From NCBI GenBank assembly GCA_019637435.1, contig JAHBVO010000004.1, forward strand, positions 62,001 to 126,000: DNA of 64,000 nucleotides, read 5' to 3'. Shown here piece by piece: positions 51,099 through 60,072 of the stretch. The stretch comes from Candidatus Obscuribacterales bacterium. GTDB lineage: Bacteria; Cyanobacteriota; Vampirovibrionia; Obscuribacterales; Obscuribacteraceae. The position numbers and the translations under genes were made by a program. Numbering within the stretch: the stretch's first letter is position 1; each line of letters begins with the position of its first letter. The notes beneath the pieces are model-generated. The model was not told the origin of the DNA. It saw only the letters and a list, made by a program, of their open reading frames with translations, and did not search any database.

Positions 51099-52184
51099 CT
51101 ATTCGACGAGCGTTCCGCCGAGATCGTCGATATCTTGCTCAAGCGCCGTGAGTTCAGAACTCGCTTCTTTGGTGCGGTTCTCGATCCAATCGCCGACTGT
51201 GTCGATTACTTTTCCGCGCATGTAGGAAGTTTCAAGCTGCAAGTGACCCCAGGAGCCCATCCAGGTTAGTGTCTGATTGGAAGATGGCATATTCGCCATC
51301 AAGCGCGTAACGGCTTCCGGCGAGACACATTTGTCGCCGCCTGCCTGGAGAATGAGAACGGGAATGTTTGGTGCGACGTTCTTTCCGAAGCCGGCAGTCT
51401 TGTCGCAGAACAGGTCAGTAGCCAGCAAATCCTTGATGCGAATCTGCTTCAGAATCAGTGGATCGTCCATCATCTCTTGCGCGACGTCTTGTCGAGTAGA
51501 CACCAGGTGAGTGATGAATTGTTTGAGACTTACTTTATGACCGCGTTTAAGCAACGCAGCAAAACCCTCTTTGATGTCGGTCGGTGTTGCATACATCGAA
51601 GGATTGATTCGTACTGCCGGTGCCGAGAGTATCAGGCCGTCGACCAGGTCTTTATGCTCGCCTGCCAGTTTTACGCAGAACGTACATCCCAAACTCTCTC
51701 CCAGAGCCAGTATTGGCGTGTCTGGATATTTTGCACGAATCATTTGCGCAAGTTTGACGATGTCGCCGTAACTTTTTTCATGAGCGATTTCTTTGCGATT
51801 GTCAGTCGGAGTGCTGAATTGATTGTTGTCGTCAAAATGGCACGAGCCGAAACCGCGCATGTCCAACGCGACAAAACCGTAATCTGAAACCGCTAAGGTG
51901 CGCGCCAGGGTGCGGTATCGACGGCCGTGCAAAGTAAGTCCGTGAATTCCGAGGACGATTGCTTTTGGTTTTGTATCAGTAGGGAGCCACTCGTATGTGG
52001 GAAAACCAAGGGCTTTTGTGTATTCACCGTTTTCGATATAGGTATACTTTGCTGCGAGCTCAGGTTTAATGACCTCGTTCATCTGGCTTGGAATCGTGAT
52101 TTCGCCGCTAAAGGCGGGTTGAATAGTCAGTGACGAGGATAGTGCTAACACAGATGCTGCGATGATTGAAGTTATATGTTTCAT
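51099..52184 (-). CDS. Secreted alpha/beta hydrolase, paralogue of the 13954 gene
   Basis: 361 residues with a signal peptide (HITSIIAASVLALSSSLTI, cleavage near AFSG). Same motifs as its paralogue: GIHGLTLHGRRY, LDMRGFGSCHF, GESLG nucleophile elbow, LILQAGGDKC acid region and GHLQLET histidine. Probably acts on lipids or esters outside the cytoplasmic membrane. Divergent from the patatin gene by about 200 bases, so two lipid-acting enzymes share a spacer. Its 3' end is repeated downstream. Confidence 0.88.
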   Translation of the reverse strand: MKHITSIIAASVLALSSSLTIQPAFSGEITIPSQMNEVIKPELAAKYTYIENGEYTKALGFPTYEWLPTDTKPKAIVLGIHGLTLHGRRYRTLARTLAVSDYGFVALDMRGFGSCHFDDNNQFSTPTDNRKEIAHEKSYGDIVKLAQMIRAKYPDTPILALGESLGCTFCVKLAGEHKDLVDGLILSAPAVRINPSMYATPTDIKEGFAALLKRGHKVSLKQFITHLVSTRQDVAQEMMDDPLILKQIRIKDLLATDLFCDKTAGFGKNVAPNIPVLILQAGGDKCVSPEAVTRLMANMPSSNQTLTWMGSWGHLQLETSYMRGKVIDTVGDWIENRTKEASSELTALEQDIDDLGGTLVE

Positions 52185-52387
52185 AGAAATTCGATAGTTA
52201 TGTTTGTTTCCGACGTCTGTGATTATCCGCTAAACGACCGAATTTTGCTGCCTTGACAAGTAACGATCTGCACAAGCTAACGCTCCTTGTGAGCGAAACC
52301 TCAGTAGCTGTTAAGGTATCTATCGATGAATGTTGGATACGATCACATTTGGTTGATCGGTCCGCGGTCCAAGGGGGACTTAGTAAA

Positions 52388-53743
52388 ATGCGCGCACATT
52401 TGCCCAAGACAGAGGGCTTGCTGAGAGCTGGAACTATCGCTGTAGCTGCCGGCATTTGTTTCGCTAATGCGTCAGTAGCGGCTGAAACCATCATAAAAGG
52501 CGATGCCGCTGAAGAATTGAAAATTAACGCAACTCATACGGGGCAGTCATCTGCAGGTTTGGTTCCAACGTCGCCGGCTGACAGTTACGACATTTACGCG
52601 TTCAAAAAGCGTGAGCGTCCCACCGGCGAGAAGCTCAAGATTGGGCTGGCTCTCGGGGGAGGCGGCGCTCGAGGCGCTGCTCATGTCGGAGTTCTGAAAG
52701 TGCTCGAGAAAGAGGGTATCAAATTCGATATCATCACAGGAACAAGCATTGGCTCTGTGGTCGGTGGGCTTTATGCCGCCGGAGTCTCGCTAGATCAAAT
52801 GGAAGATGCTTTTGAGTCGGGCAAATTGATGCGTAACTTCATGACCGTACCGCTCACGGTGCGCATCGCGGTAGCGCCGGTCATGTTTGTCCCACGTCTT
52901 CTGGGCTCGAAAGCCTACGATGGATTGTATAAAGGCAATAAGTTTCGGAATTACGTGAAAAAGGACATCACGGTACATCAGATCGATATAGAGAAGCTGA
53001 ACGTGCCGTTTTCAGCTGTTTCGCTCAACTTGTTAGACGGCAAACCGTATATGATTCAGCGGGGAAATCTTGGTTACGCAATGCAGGCCAGCACTGCCGT
53101 GCCTAGTCTTCGTAAGCCAGTCGAAATCGGCGATAAACTGTTCGTTGACGGCGGCGTAATTTGTAACCTGCCAGTTAAACAGGCTCGCGAGATGGGCGCT
53201 GATATAGTAATCGCTGTAAATATCGACCATCCGTTTTCGGACCACGACAAAAATGCGTTTCGCAAAGTGGGTTCGGTAGCGCAGTGGATGCTGGACTGGG
53301 ATTTGTACTCGATGGACAAGGCGCAAGCTGAAATCGCTGATGTCACTATCCATCCTGATACGGCTGGTATTAGTTTGATTTCGCGAAGCAAGAAGGATGC
53401 GCGCAAGGGCGTGAAGGCGGGCGAGGAAGCCGCAAAAGCGCTTTTGCCCAAGATTAGAGAAACCCTTCAAGCATACGGTGTCGCTCTCAACAAACCTGCG
53501 GATGGAGCACCTGTCTCCGGAAGTAAGCCTTCCGCCAGCGATACCGAAAATGCAAAGGACGGCAGCTCGGCTACCGTGAGCATCAAAGAAACAACGAATT
53601 CGAGCGACTCTGCCGAGGTGAGCATCAAGGAGCCTAAAAGTTCGAGCGATTCAGCTTCTGCAAATGCCAAGGCTGGAAAAGATTCCGGCAATGATCGAGC
53701 GGTGAGCACCACAGACGGTGCTGTCGTCGAACAGGGACAATAG
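52388..53743 (+). CDS. Exported patatin-like phospholipase
   Basis: About 451 residues from ATG 52388 (GGGGGA ahead). N-terminal signal LLRAGTIAVAAGICFANAS. The patatin domain (about 82-280) has the oxyanion loop LALGGGGARGAAH, the nucleophile GTSIGS and the Asp of VDGGV, so a Ser-Asp dyad acyl hydrolase. The tail of about 85 residues is low complexity Ser/Lys/Glu (KEPKSSSDSASANAK). Divergent from a secreted hydrolase and followed at once by a symporter gene. Confidence 0.92.
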   Translation: MRAHLPKTEGLLRAGTIAVAAGICFANASVAAETIIKGDAAEELKINATHTGQSSAGLVPTSPADSYDIYAFKKRERPTGEKLKIGLALGGGGARGAAHVGVLKVLEKEGIKFDIITGTSIGSVVGGLYAAGVSLDQMEDAFESGKLMRNFMTVPLTVRIAVAPVMFVPRLLGSKAYDGLYKGNKFRNYVKKDITVHQIDIEKLNVPFSAVSLNLLDGKPYMIQRGNLGYAMQASTAVPSLRKPVEIGDKLFVDGGVICNLPVKQAREMGADIVIAVNIDHPFSDHDKNAFRKVGSVAQWMLDWDLYSMDKAQAEIADVTIHPDTAGISLISRSKKDARKGVKAGEEAAKALLPKIRETLQAYGVALNKPADGAPVSGSKPSASDTENAKDGSSATVSIKETTNSSDSAEVSIKEPKSSSDSASANAKAGKDSGNDRAVSTTDGAVVEQGQ

Positions 53744-53750
53744 AGCCATC

Positions 53751-55070
53751 ATGAAAATGCCGAGCCTGACAGTTCAAATATTCATCGGTCTAGTGCTGGG
53801 CATCTTGATCGGTTACCTCTGTCCTGTCGCGGTCAATCCGGAGCCGGCCAAGTGGTTTGGCGCAGGCGCCACGATTTTTCTGCATTTGATTAAAACCATT
53901 ATCGCGCCTTTGATTTTTGCGACGCTCGTCGTTGGTATCGCAGGCAGTGGCAGTGCTCATCATGTCGGTCGCCTGGGATTTAAGTCCCTCATCTATTTCG
54001 AAGTGGTCACGACTTTCGCGCTGGGCATCGGATTATTGGTCGTCAATATTGCAAAACCTGGAGCAGGCGTCAACCTCGCTGCCACTGCCGCCTCCACGGG
54101 TGAAGCTTTTCTGCAGAAACAGCCCCAGAGCACCGAACTCATCACGCACATATTTCCAACCAGCGTAGTCGACTCGATGGCTCGTGGCGATGTTCTCCAG
54201 ATCGTCGTGTTCACCCTGATCTTTGCCGTGGCTGCCGCTGCTGTCAAAGCGGATCCAGTGGTTGAATTCGCTAAATCACTGGCAGATGTGATGTTCAAGT
54301 ACACGGAATACGTCATGAAAATCGCGCCATTGGGGGTTGCCTGCGCGATGGCCGCGACCGTTGCCGAGCATGGTCTTACCGTACTGATGTCGTTAGGAAA
54401 GCTCGTAGGGACGCTCTATCTCGCTCTGGTGATATTCATTTGTGCTGTGCTCCTTCCGATTGCAATATTTGCCCGCATTCCTCTGAAGAAATTTGCCGGT
54501 GCGGTCCGAGAGCCGTTTCTCATCGCATTCTCTACGACCAGTTCCGAAGCGGCACTCCCGAAAGCACTTATTGCGATGCAGAAGATTGGCGTTCCTCGCA
54601 GCATCGTCAGTTTTGTTCTGCCGCTCGGTTATACGTTCAACCTGGACGGGACTACGCTCTATCTCTCGCTTGCCGCGATGTTCGTGGCCCAAGCTGCAGG
54701 CGTGGACATGCCCATTCAGCAGCAGCTTCTGATGCTCTTAACGCTCATGCTGACGAGTAAAGGCGTAGCTGCAGTGCCGCGTGCGTCGCTTGTAATTTTG
54801 GCTGGAACGCTCGCCACCTTCAACCTGCCACTCGCTGGAATCGCGCTTATACTGGGCGTTGACACACTTATGGATATGGCTCGTACGTCCGTTAACGTGC
54901 TCGGGAATTGCCTGGCGTCTGCGGTGATCGCGCGCTGGGAGGGCGTCTTCGGTGCAGAGCCCGAATCGCCCGTCAATGTGGAAACGGTTGAGGAATTCAA
55001 CGAGGCGTTGGAGCGTGAGACAGCTAGCCACGCAACCGCTGTAACAAACAATATTGAAAACTCAAAGTGA
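53751..55070 (+). CDS. Dicarboxylate/amino acid:cation symporter (DAACS)
   Basis: About 439 residues with the glutamate/dicarboxylate transporter fold: opening VQIFIGLVLGILIGYL, the first hairpin region AFSTTSSEAALPKAL (serine-rich motif), then LPLGYTFNLDGTTLYLSL and the substrate region GVAAVPRASLVILAGTL. GltP/GltT- or DctA-like; Arg in AAVPRA suggests acidic substrates. ATG 53751 lies eight bases past the patatin stop, so the two genes are probably one operon. Confidence 0.94.
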   Translation: MKMPSLTVQIFIGLVLGILIGYLCPVAVNPEPAKWFGAGATIFLHLIKTIIAPLIFATLVVGIAGSGSAHHVGRLGFKSLIYFEVVTTFALGIGLLVVNIAKPGAGVNLAATAASTGEAFLQKQPQSTELITHIFPTSVVDSMARGDVLQIVVFTLIFAVAAAAVKADPVVEFAKSLADVMFKYTEYVMKIAPLGVACAMAATVAEHGLTVLMSLGKLVGTLYLALVIFICAVLLPIAIFARIPLKKFAGAVREPFLIAFSTTSSEAALPKALIAMQKIGVPRSIVSFVLPLGYTFNLDGTTLYLSLAAMFVAQAAGVDMPIQQQLLMLLTLMLTSKGVAAVPRASLVILAGTLATFNLPLAGIALILGVDTLMDMARTSVNVLGNCLASAVIARWEGVFGAEPESPVNVETVEEFNEALERETASHATAVTNNIENSK

Positions 55071-55182
55071 GTTGGGTTTCAGAAATCGCTTAAAACCTAG
55101 ATGACAAGCGGTTTCCGATCCTTAATTCTGAAATTCGTTGTCCTCACCGGCGCCTGTTTTTCAGCATTTGGAGCCCACCTTA

Positions 55183-55202
55183 TACGCATTTGTATATGCG
55201 TA
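55183..55202. promoter_or_regulatory. Inverted repeat downstream of the symporter gene
   Basis: TACGCAT-TTGTAT-ATGCGTA. No U-tract, so more operator-like than terminator-like. It lies 31 bases before the structured element at 55233. Confidence 0.35.
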
Positions 55203-55232
55203 ATGAACAAAGTGGAATAAAATAGAAAGGTT

Positions 55233-55317
55233 GCCTCTGGACTTGTTGCTCGAAATGATCCCACTCTGATCGAGCAAGCGGAGGAGTGCCAATGCCCAAT
55301 TGGTTCCGTCCAGAGGC
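55233..55317 (+). ncRNA. Candidate structured RNA: three-way junction with pseudoknot
   Basis: P1 is GCCTCTGGAC (55233-55242) with GTCCAGAGGC (55308-55317), ten perfect pairs. Inside it, P2 is TTGCTCGA (55246-55253) with TCGAGCAA (55270-55277), and P3 is CCAAT (55289-55293) with ATTGG (55299-55303). The P2 loop CACTC (55262-55266) can pair with GAGTG (55284-55288) in the P2-P3 joint. Strand is not determined: the stems fold on either strand; I chose plus since the next gene is on plus. A small mobile hairpin element with 10-bp ends is the alternative. Confidence 0.5.
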
Positions 55318-55619
55318 TGACACCTACGCTATCACTGCTGATGGTTGTTTTGTCAGTCTGTAAACAACTATCTTGGTAAAGAATCCTGTGTCGCGAAGAC
55401 GGGGATTTTATCTAACTGCGCTCGCGCAATTAGCATGAATATTGCTCAGTTCGCAATGTTTCCGCTTTCGCTTGGAGGGCGATGGTTACGGGGTTTCACG
55501 AGATGTTACTCTTCCAAAAGTCGTGGAATCAATATCGCTTAACGGCAGTGATTTTCTGTTTTAATCTGTAGTTTGTTGAAGTGGCGACCGAGAATTTTTG
55601 CAATACATCAGGGTCTGTA

Positions 55620-56606
55620 ATGTTTGATGGAATCAAGGTATTAGTGACTGGCTGCAGCGGCTTTCTGGGGCCGTGGCTGTGCGAGCGCCTGGTCGTCGCC
55701 GGTGCGCAGGTTCTTGGCGCTGATCTGCACTTTGATCTCGATTCTCGCATTCACGATATCGACCCTGAAAAGCTCGAGCCGGTTTTTGTGGACGTCGAGA
55801 ACATCGAAGAACTTGCAGCTGCAATCGAACAGAGCGATGTGCAATTCGTCTTTCACCTCGCGGCCCAGTCTCTGGTCGGAGAGGCCAGGAAAAAACCGCT
55901 TGAGACTATCGCGACTAACGTCATGGGAACGGCGAATGTTCTCGAAGTTGCGCGTCAGTTGCATGGTACCGCTAAGGCGCTCCGGGGCGTCGTGGTGGCG
56001 TCCAGCGATAAGGCGTATGGCGCGCACGATGATTTGCCTTATCTCGAGTCTACGCCCTTGCAAGGGCGGTATCCGTATGATGCTTCGAAGAGTTGCGCGG
56101 ATTTGATTGCGCAGAGTTATGCGGCGACATACGACTTGCCGATTGCCATTGTGCGTTGCGGCAATCTTTATGGTGCGGGTGATTTGAACTGGAGCCGGAT
56201 TGTGCCCGGGACGTTCAAGCATTGTTTTGCGGGTGAGCGACCGGTCATACGCAGTGACGGGACGCTTGTGCGTGATTATCTTTATGTCGAGGATGCGGCG
56301 GAGGCGTTTATCATCATAGGCCGTGCGTTAATGGCTGGTGAGGTAGAGAGAGGCGAAGCATTCAACGTTAGCGGTGGTGAGCATTTGTCTGTTCTCGAAA
56401 TCGTGCGCAAAGTTCAGGATGCTGCCGGGGGCGAGGCTGCGGAGCCGGTAATAAAAGACACCGCCAAGTTCGAGATACAAAAACAATACCTCAGTTCTCA
56501 ACACTTGACGAACCGTCTGGGCTGGAAACCGCTCGTAGACCTTCCGCGTGGTCTGGCGCTTGCATCGGACTGGTATCGCCAGCGGTGTAAGGATCTGACG
56601 CCGTAG
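55620..56606 (+). CDS. NAD-dependent sugar-nucleotide 4,6-dehydratase/epimerase
   Basis: 328 residues, extended SDR fold. The nucleotide site is VTGCSGFLG, the catalytic Tyr-Lys is in YPYDASKS, and the Ser/Asp partner in VVASSDKAYG. The signature RCGNLYGAGDLNWSRIVPG is typical of CDP-glucose 4,6-dehydratase (RfbG-like) and GDP-mannose relatives; exact substrate not fixed. It makes deoxysugar precursors for surface polysaccharide. I take ATG 55620 (MFDGIK); GTG 55581 would add 13 residues. Its last 116 bases overlap the convergent gene. Confidence 0.9.
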   Translation: MFDGIKVLVTGCSGFLGPWLCERLVVAGAQVLGADLHFDLDSRIHDIDPEKLEPVFVDVENIEELAAAIEQSDVQFVFHLAAQSLVGEARKKPLETIATNVMGTANVLEVARQLHGTAKALRGVVVASSDKAYGAHDDLPYLESTPLQGRYPYDASKSCADLIAQSYAATYDLPIAIVRCGNLYGAGDLNWSRIVPGTFKHCFAGERPVIRSDGTLVRDYLYVEDAAEAFIIIGRALMAGEVERGEAFNVSGGEHLSVLEIVRKVQDAAGGEAAEPVIKDTAKFEIQKQYLSSQHLTNRLGWKPLVDLPRGLALASDWYRQRCKDLTP

Positions 56607-57405
56607 GTGCTGCAAAAGTCTCGCCAGTAGCTATCCCTATAAAGATGGATACTAAAATCATAATGATAGCGATGGAGCTAAGTCGGAAAAATTTGAAACC
56701 GTCTGGGTCCGTCTCCACATAATGTGTCAGGTCTTCCTCAGCGGAGTTGAGGTAGTTCGGTCGTTCCTCCGGTGGAAACTCCTCAATATCGCATGTGGTA
56801 TCGAATGGGTTTAGTACTGCTCGTAGTCGCTCCGGATTTGCATAGTCGCAACCCGTTTCTGGTCGCCGTTTTCCCTTAGCAAATGCAGACCACACATAAG
56901 AAAAAGTCTTTCTCTGGTGACGGTCGCTTATAACTTCTGCGACATATTCCCAGAAACTGGGCTCGTAATCCCAATCATCATAGTCGTTCAGGTCTGAAAA
57001 TCCTGTATGGAACGATACCGAAAGTAGGGTGCTAAGTCCGGAGTAGAGCGTGAACCGGTTACCGAGCATGCTGTCGAAAGCGATAAGAGCATGTGTGTTT
57101 TCGTCTATCTTAAAGTCGGTGTTATTGACCCACAGATGTATGTCGTCGTCAGAGACGTAAATCGCAGCAAACTGTTTGCTGATGCAATTGCGCCGGAAGA
57201 TTGTAGCCAGACCGTTGTAGCTTGAAAAACTCGCGAGCAATTGCGTACCTGAATCATCGCTTTTGCTGCTCACGGTTTGCGCGGTCAGTTTGCGACGCGC
57301 GGCGTCGAGTTGGAAGGAACGAAAACACTTTCCGTTCCAGCGTTGGTCGAAATCTCTGAAGCGAACGACATTTAAATTGGCATTGCCCGAATGTGGAGAG
57401 TTCAT
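56491..57405 (-). CDS. Unknown protein with one C-terminal membrane segment (304 aa)
   Basis: 304 residues from ATG 57405, preceded by AGGTG. Residues 10-245 are soluble, beta-rich and acidic (YVSDDDIHLWVNN, DLNDYDDWDYEPSFWEY). One membrane helix follows at about 250-270 (SIAIIMILVSIFIGIATG), then 34 polar residues. Tail-anchored topology is likely, with the big domain in the cytoplasm. No family recognised. The 3' end overlaps the dehydratase gene tail-to-tail by 116 bases. Divergent from a TetR regulator. Confidence 0.65.
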   Translation of the reverse strand: MNSPHSGNANLNVVRFRDFDQRWNGKCFRSFQLDAARRKLTAQTVSSKSDDSGTQLLASFSSYNGLATIFRRNCISKQFAAIYVSDDDIHLWVNNTDFKIDENTHALIAFDSMLGNRFTLYSGLSTLLSVSFHTGFSDLNDYDDWDYEPSFWEYVAEVISDRHQRKTFSYVWSAFAKGKRRPETGCDYANPERLRAVLNPFDTTCDIEEFPPEERPNYLNSAEEDLTHYVETDPDGFKFFRLSSIAIIMILVSIFIGIATGETFAAPTASDPYTAGDTSPMQAPDHAEGLRAVSSPDGSSSVEN

Positions 57406-57436
57406 ATCACACCTGTCTGACTCTAGAGAGTAATTA

Positions 57437-57525
57437 GGTTGTGCAACCAACTTAATAATTTCACATACTCGCCAAATAGTCAAGATGACTTCTCTATCCA
57501 CTTGTATAATATAGGTTGCATGACC
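57437..57525. promoter_or_regulatory. Divergent promoter region with TetR-type half-site repeats
   Basis: GGTTGTGCAACC (57437-57448) and GGTTGCATGACC (57514-57525) share GGTTG arms. TATAAT lies at 57505-57510, so the second site covers the transcription start of the TetR gene. The first lies in the leader side of the minus-strand gene. Binding of the TetR protein to both, controlling both genes, is inferred. Confidence 0.55.
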
Positions 57526-57543
57526 AATATTGAGGCTGTCTCA

Positions 57544-58149
57544 GTGGCGCGACCTAGAAACACGGATATTCGACGGCAGGAGATCATGCGTGGTTTGATG
57601 GCGGTGATGGCTGAAGCTGGTTACGAGGGCGCGACGATTTCACTAATCGCGCAAGCTGCTGGTGTAGCACCGGGGGTGGTGCATTACCATTTCCCGAACA
57701 AGCAGGCAATTCTTATCGAACTTATCGACTACATCGGCAGTCTCGTGCAGTTTCGCTTTGACGAAATGTGTGATGGATTGGCTGCAGAAGACCATCTTGG
57801 GGCATTCATCGATGCCAACCTGGCTCTGGGAAAAGGTTCAAATGCGGCAGCTGTAGCTTGTTGGGTAGGAATTGGTGCGGAGTCAGTGAAGCAGCCTGAG
57901 GTGCGAGCTGCATACCGGCGAGTGGCTGAAAAACAGCTCCAGCTGCTTGAATCTCTTTGTGATCGGGCTCTAACGGCGAAGCGAAAATCGACAAAACATA
58001 AACGAGAGATTGCGCTCGGAGTGATGGCTGCGATAGAGGGAGTGTTTCGCCTGACCGTTTCTGTCTCTGAATTGATACCGCGGGGATTTGCGGCCGCAAC
58101 GGTCAAAGAGATGGCTTATGGCGCCGTTTCTGCTCAGCCGGAGAATTAG
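57544..58149 (+). CDS. TetR-family transcriptional regulator
   Basis: 201 residues from GTG 57544 (GAGG eight bases ahead), giving the usual start MARPRNTDIRRQEI. The helix-turn-helix is ISLIAQAAGVAPGVVHYHFP, followed by NKQAILIEL. The C-terminal ligand domain has LIDYIGSLVQF and WVGIGAESV, resembling the BetI branch. A TTG/ATG reading 24 bases earlier would leave almost no leader after TATAAT. Likely represses itself and the divergent gene. Confidence 0.92.
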   Translation: MARPRNTDIRRQEIMRGLMAVMAEAGYEGATISLIAQAAGVAPGVVHYHFPNKQAILIELIDYIGSLVQFRFDEMCDGLAAEDHLGAFIDANLALGKGSNAAAVACWVGIGAESVKQPEVRAAYRRVAEKQLQLLESLCDRALTAKRKSTKHKREIALGVMAAIEGVFRLTVSVSELIPRGFAAATVKEMAYGAVSAQPEN

Positions 58150-58293
58150 CCTTAGTCCTGTTCGTTTGCGCATCCCCTCTTGCTGATTGATGGCGTTTCC
58201 TGACGGGAATGATAGACGGGGTTGAATTGAACGTGTTCAAATCAATCGCCAGCCAGGCACTGGTGTCCCGCGTCAAGTTTCGGAGCAGGTCCA

Positions 58294-60015
58294 CTGGATA
58301 TTATCGCGGCGATAGCTTCGGAAATTCCGGAACGGTTCATCGATCCGGTGTGTCTCGGCTCCGGTGGTATGGGAGCTGTTTTTCGCGTGACAGATACGCA
58401 TCTTGCCAGAGAGGTTGCGATCAAGATGCTGGTATTTGCGGGCTTGGACGCCGAGGTCGTGACCAGATTTCAGCGCGAGGCGCAGTTGGTAAGCAGCCTC
58501 AATCACCCGAACATTGTTTCTGTTCTCGATTTTGGTATCACCGGCTCGAATAAACCATATATGGTTCTCGAATATGTGTACGGTAAAACACTGAATCAGA
58601 TAATTCGAGAGTCCCGTGGCTTGCGGATTGCGCAGGCGCTTCCAATGTTTATTCAAATAGCGCGCGGTCTTTCGCATGCCCACAGCCGCAACATTTTTCA
58701 TCGTGACATCAAACCCAGCAATATCGTTGTTTCAAGCATGGAGAGCGAGGAACCTGTAGTAAAGATTTTGGATTTCGGTCTGGCAAAAACTCATTCGGCC
58801 GGCAGTGAAACATTGACGAGACCCGGCGCTGTTATGGGTAGTCCGCTGTATATGAGTCCGGAACAGGCGCTCGGTCAGCCGGCAGATCAGCGAACTGATA
58901 TTTATTCATTGGGTTGTTTGATGTTCGAGTCTCTTGTCGGCAAGGCGCCGATTGTAGGTGATACCGCGATGGAAACGATCACTTTGAAAACTGCTCGGCC
59001 GGCTCCGAAGCTGGACGCGGCCGTTGTCCCTGCGGATCTGGTCGATATCGTCGCTCGCTGTTTAGAAACGGACGCACAGCATAGGTTTCAAACCATAGAC
59101 GAGCTGTTGAATGCTCTTGAAATATTCTACGCTGACTATCTGGCGAACGCACAGGACGAGAACGTTCAGGAGGCGTCCAGCGACACTTCTCCTTCTCCAA
59201 AGCAGGGTGTTTATGTGACACCACAAATGGTGTCTGCCCGCAGTCCCGAAAAATTGAAAATACTCGCGCCGTTGGCTGTCATCGCAGTTGGGCTTGCGGC
59301 TGTTTCCCTTTCGATGAGGCTTCTACAAACCGACGAGACGATGCGTCTTCAACGAATTGCTGACAGAAAGGTTGACCTGAGCCGTTTTTCAGGCGCGGGT
59401 GCCTCGAAGTATGAAGTTGAAGACAAGCTGTCGGTGGTTGATGATCCCCAGCGCAAGCCGCGTTCAATCAAAGGAAAATTTTTGGCACCCGATCAAAATG
59501 TCTTGGCTGTCTACAATGAAGCGGTCAAAAGCAACAAGTCTCTAGGATGGGTAGCTATGAAGGTTTCGGGGATTGAAGATACAGACTCTGATGAGACCAA
59601 AATATTAAAACTAGAGAGTTTCAGGACCTCGCATCCGTATGATAAAGCCGTTAACAACGAATTGCGGCATCTCTACTTAAGCCGATCTCCCCGTAAGTCG
59701 ATGGAGTGTTGTGACAGAATTCTTGAACGATATCCGATGGACGATTACACTTTGCGATGTCTGAGTTCCTGGTCGAAAGGTGGGGATCCGAGCGAAGCCT
59801 ATATGAAATTTCTTGCCATCCATAAGAGTTTTCCGGACTTGAAATTTGTAAACGCCGCCTGCCTGATTTCCGCCGGTGACGCCGCCGCTGCTCTAGGTGA
59901 CTTTGAAACTGCCCGCGAGCTGTTTCACCAGGTCGGAAGAGGCAACGACCAAGACCTCGCCGAGTACAGAAGCATGGCTGTTAAACGGATGCGACGTCTT
60001 GAAAGTTCTCCATGA
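58294..60015 (+). CDS. Hanks-type Ser/Thr protein kinase with one membrane helix
   Basis: About 573 residues. Kinase domain first: LGSGGMGAVF (P-loop), VAIKML (lysine), HRDIKPSN (catalytic loop), DFGLAK, MGSPLYMSPEQA. One membrane helix at about residues 325-345 (LAPLAVIAVGLAAVSLSMRL) leads to an outside or periplasmic domain of about 225 residues with TPR-like parts. The start is uncertain: GTG 58348 would cut into the first kinase strand, so I extend to CTG 58294, which restores IPERFIDPV and has GGAG eight bases ahead. A kinase with a sensor domain; ligand unknown. Confidence 0.88.
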   Translation: MDIIAAIASEIPERFIDPVCLGSGGMGAVFRVTDTHLAREVAIKMLVFAGLDAEVVTRFQREAQLVSSLNHPNIVSVLDFGITGSNKPYMVLEYVYGKTLNQIIRESRGLRIAQALPMFIQIARGLSHAHSRNIFHRDIKPSNIVVSSMESEEPVVKILDFGLAKTHSAGSETLTRPGAVMGSPLYMSPEQALGQPADQRTDIYSLGCLMFESLVGKAPIVGDTAMETITLKTARPAPKLDAAVVPADLVDIVARCLETDAQHRFQTIDELLNALEIFYADYLANAQDENVQEASSDTSPSPKQGVYVTPQMVSARSPEKLKILAPLAVIAVGLAAVSLSMRLLQTDETMRLQRIADRKVDLSRFSGAGASKYEVEDKLSVVDDPQRKPRSIKGKFLAPDQNVLAVYNEAVKSNKSLGWVAMKVSGIEDTDSDETKILKLESFRTSHPYDKAVNNELRHLYLSRSPRKSMECCDRILERYPMDDYTLRCLSSWSKGGDPSEAYMKFLAIHKSFPDLKFVNAACLISAGDAAAALGDFETARELFHQVGRGNDQDLAEYRSMAVKRMRRLESSP

Positions 60016-60072
60016 ATTGACACGTGTTAGCTTCAATTTGTGGAATAACTAATTGACTCAGGATGGTTGTCC

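Noticed and set aside
55233..55317. tRNA or a known riboswitch
   Set aside because: The ten-pair closing stem, lack of a T-arm motif and lack of conserved riboswitch core words argue against; kept as an unassigned structured RNA candidate.
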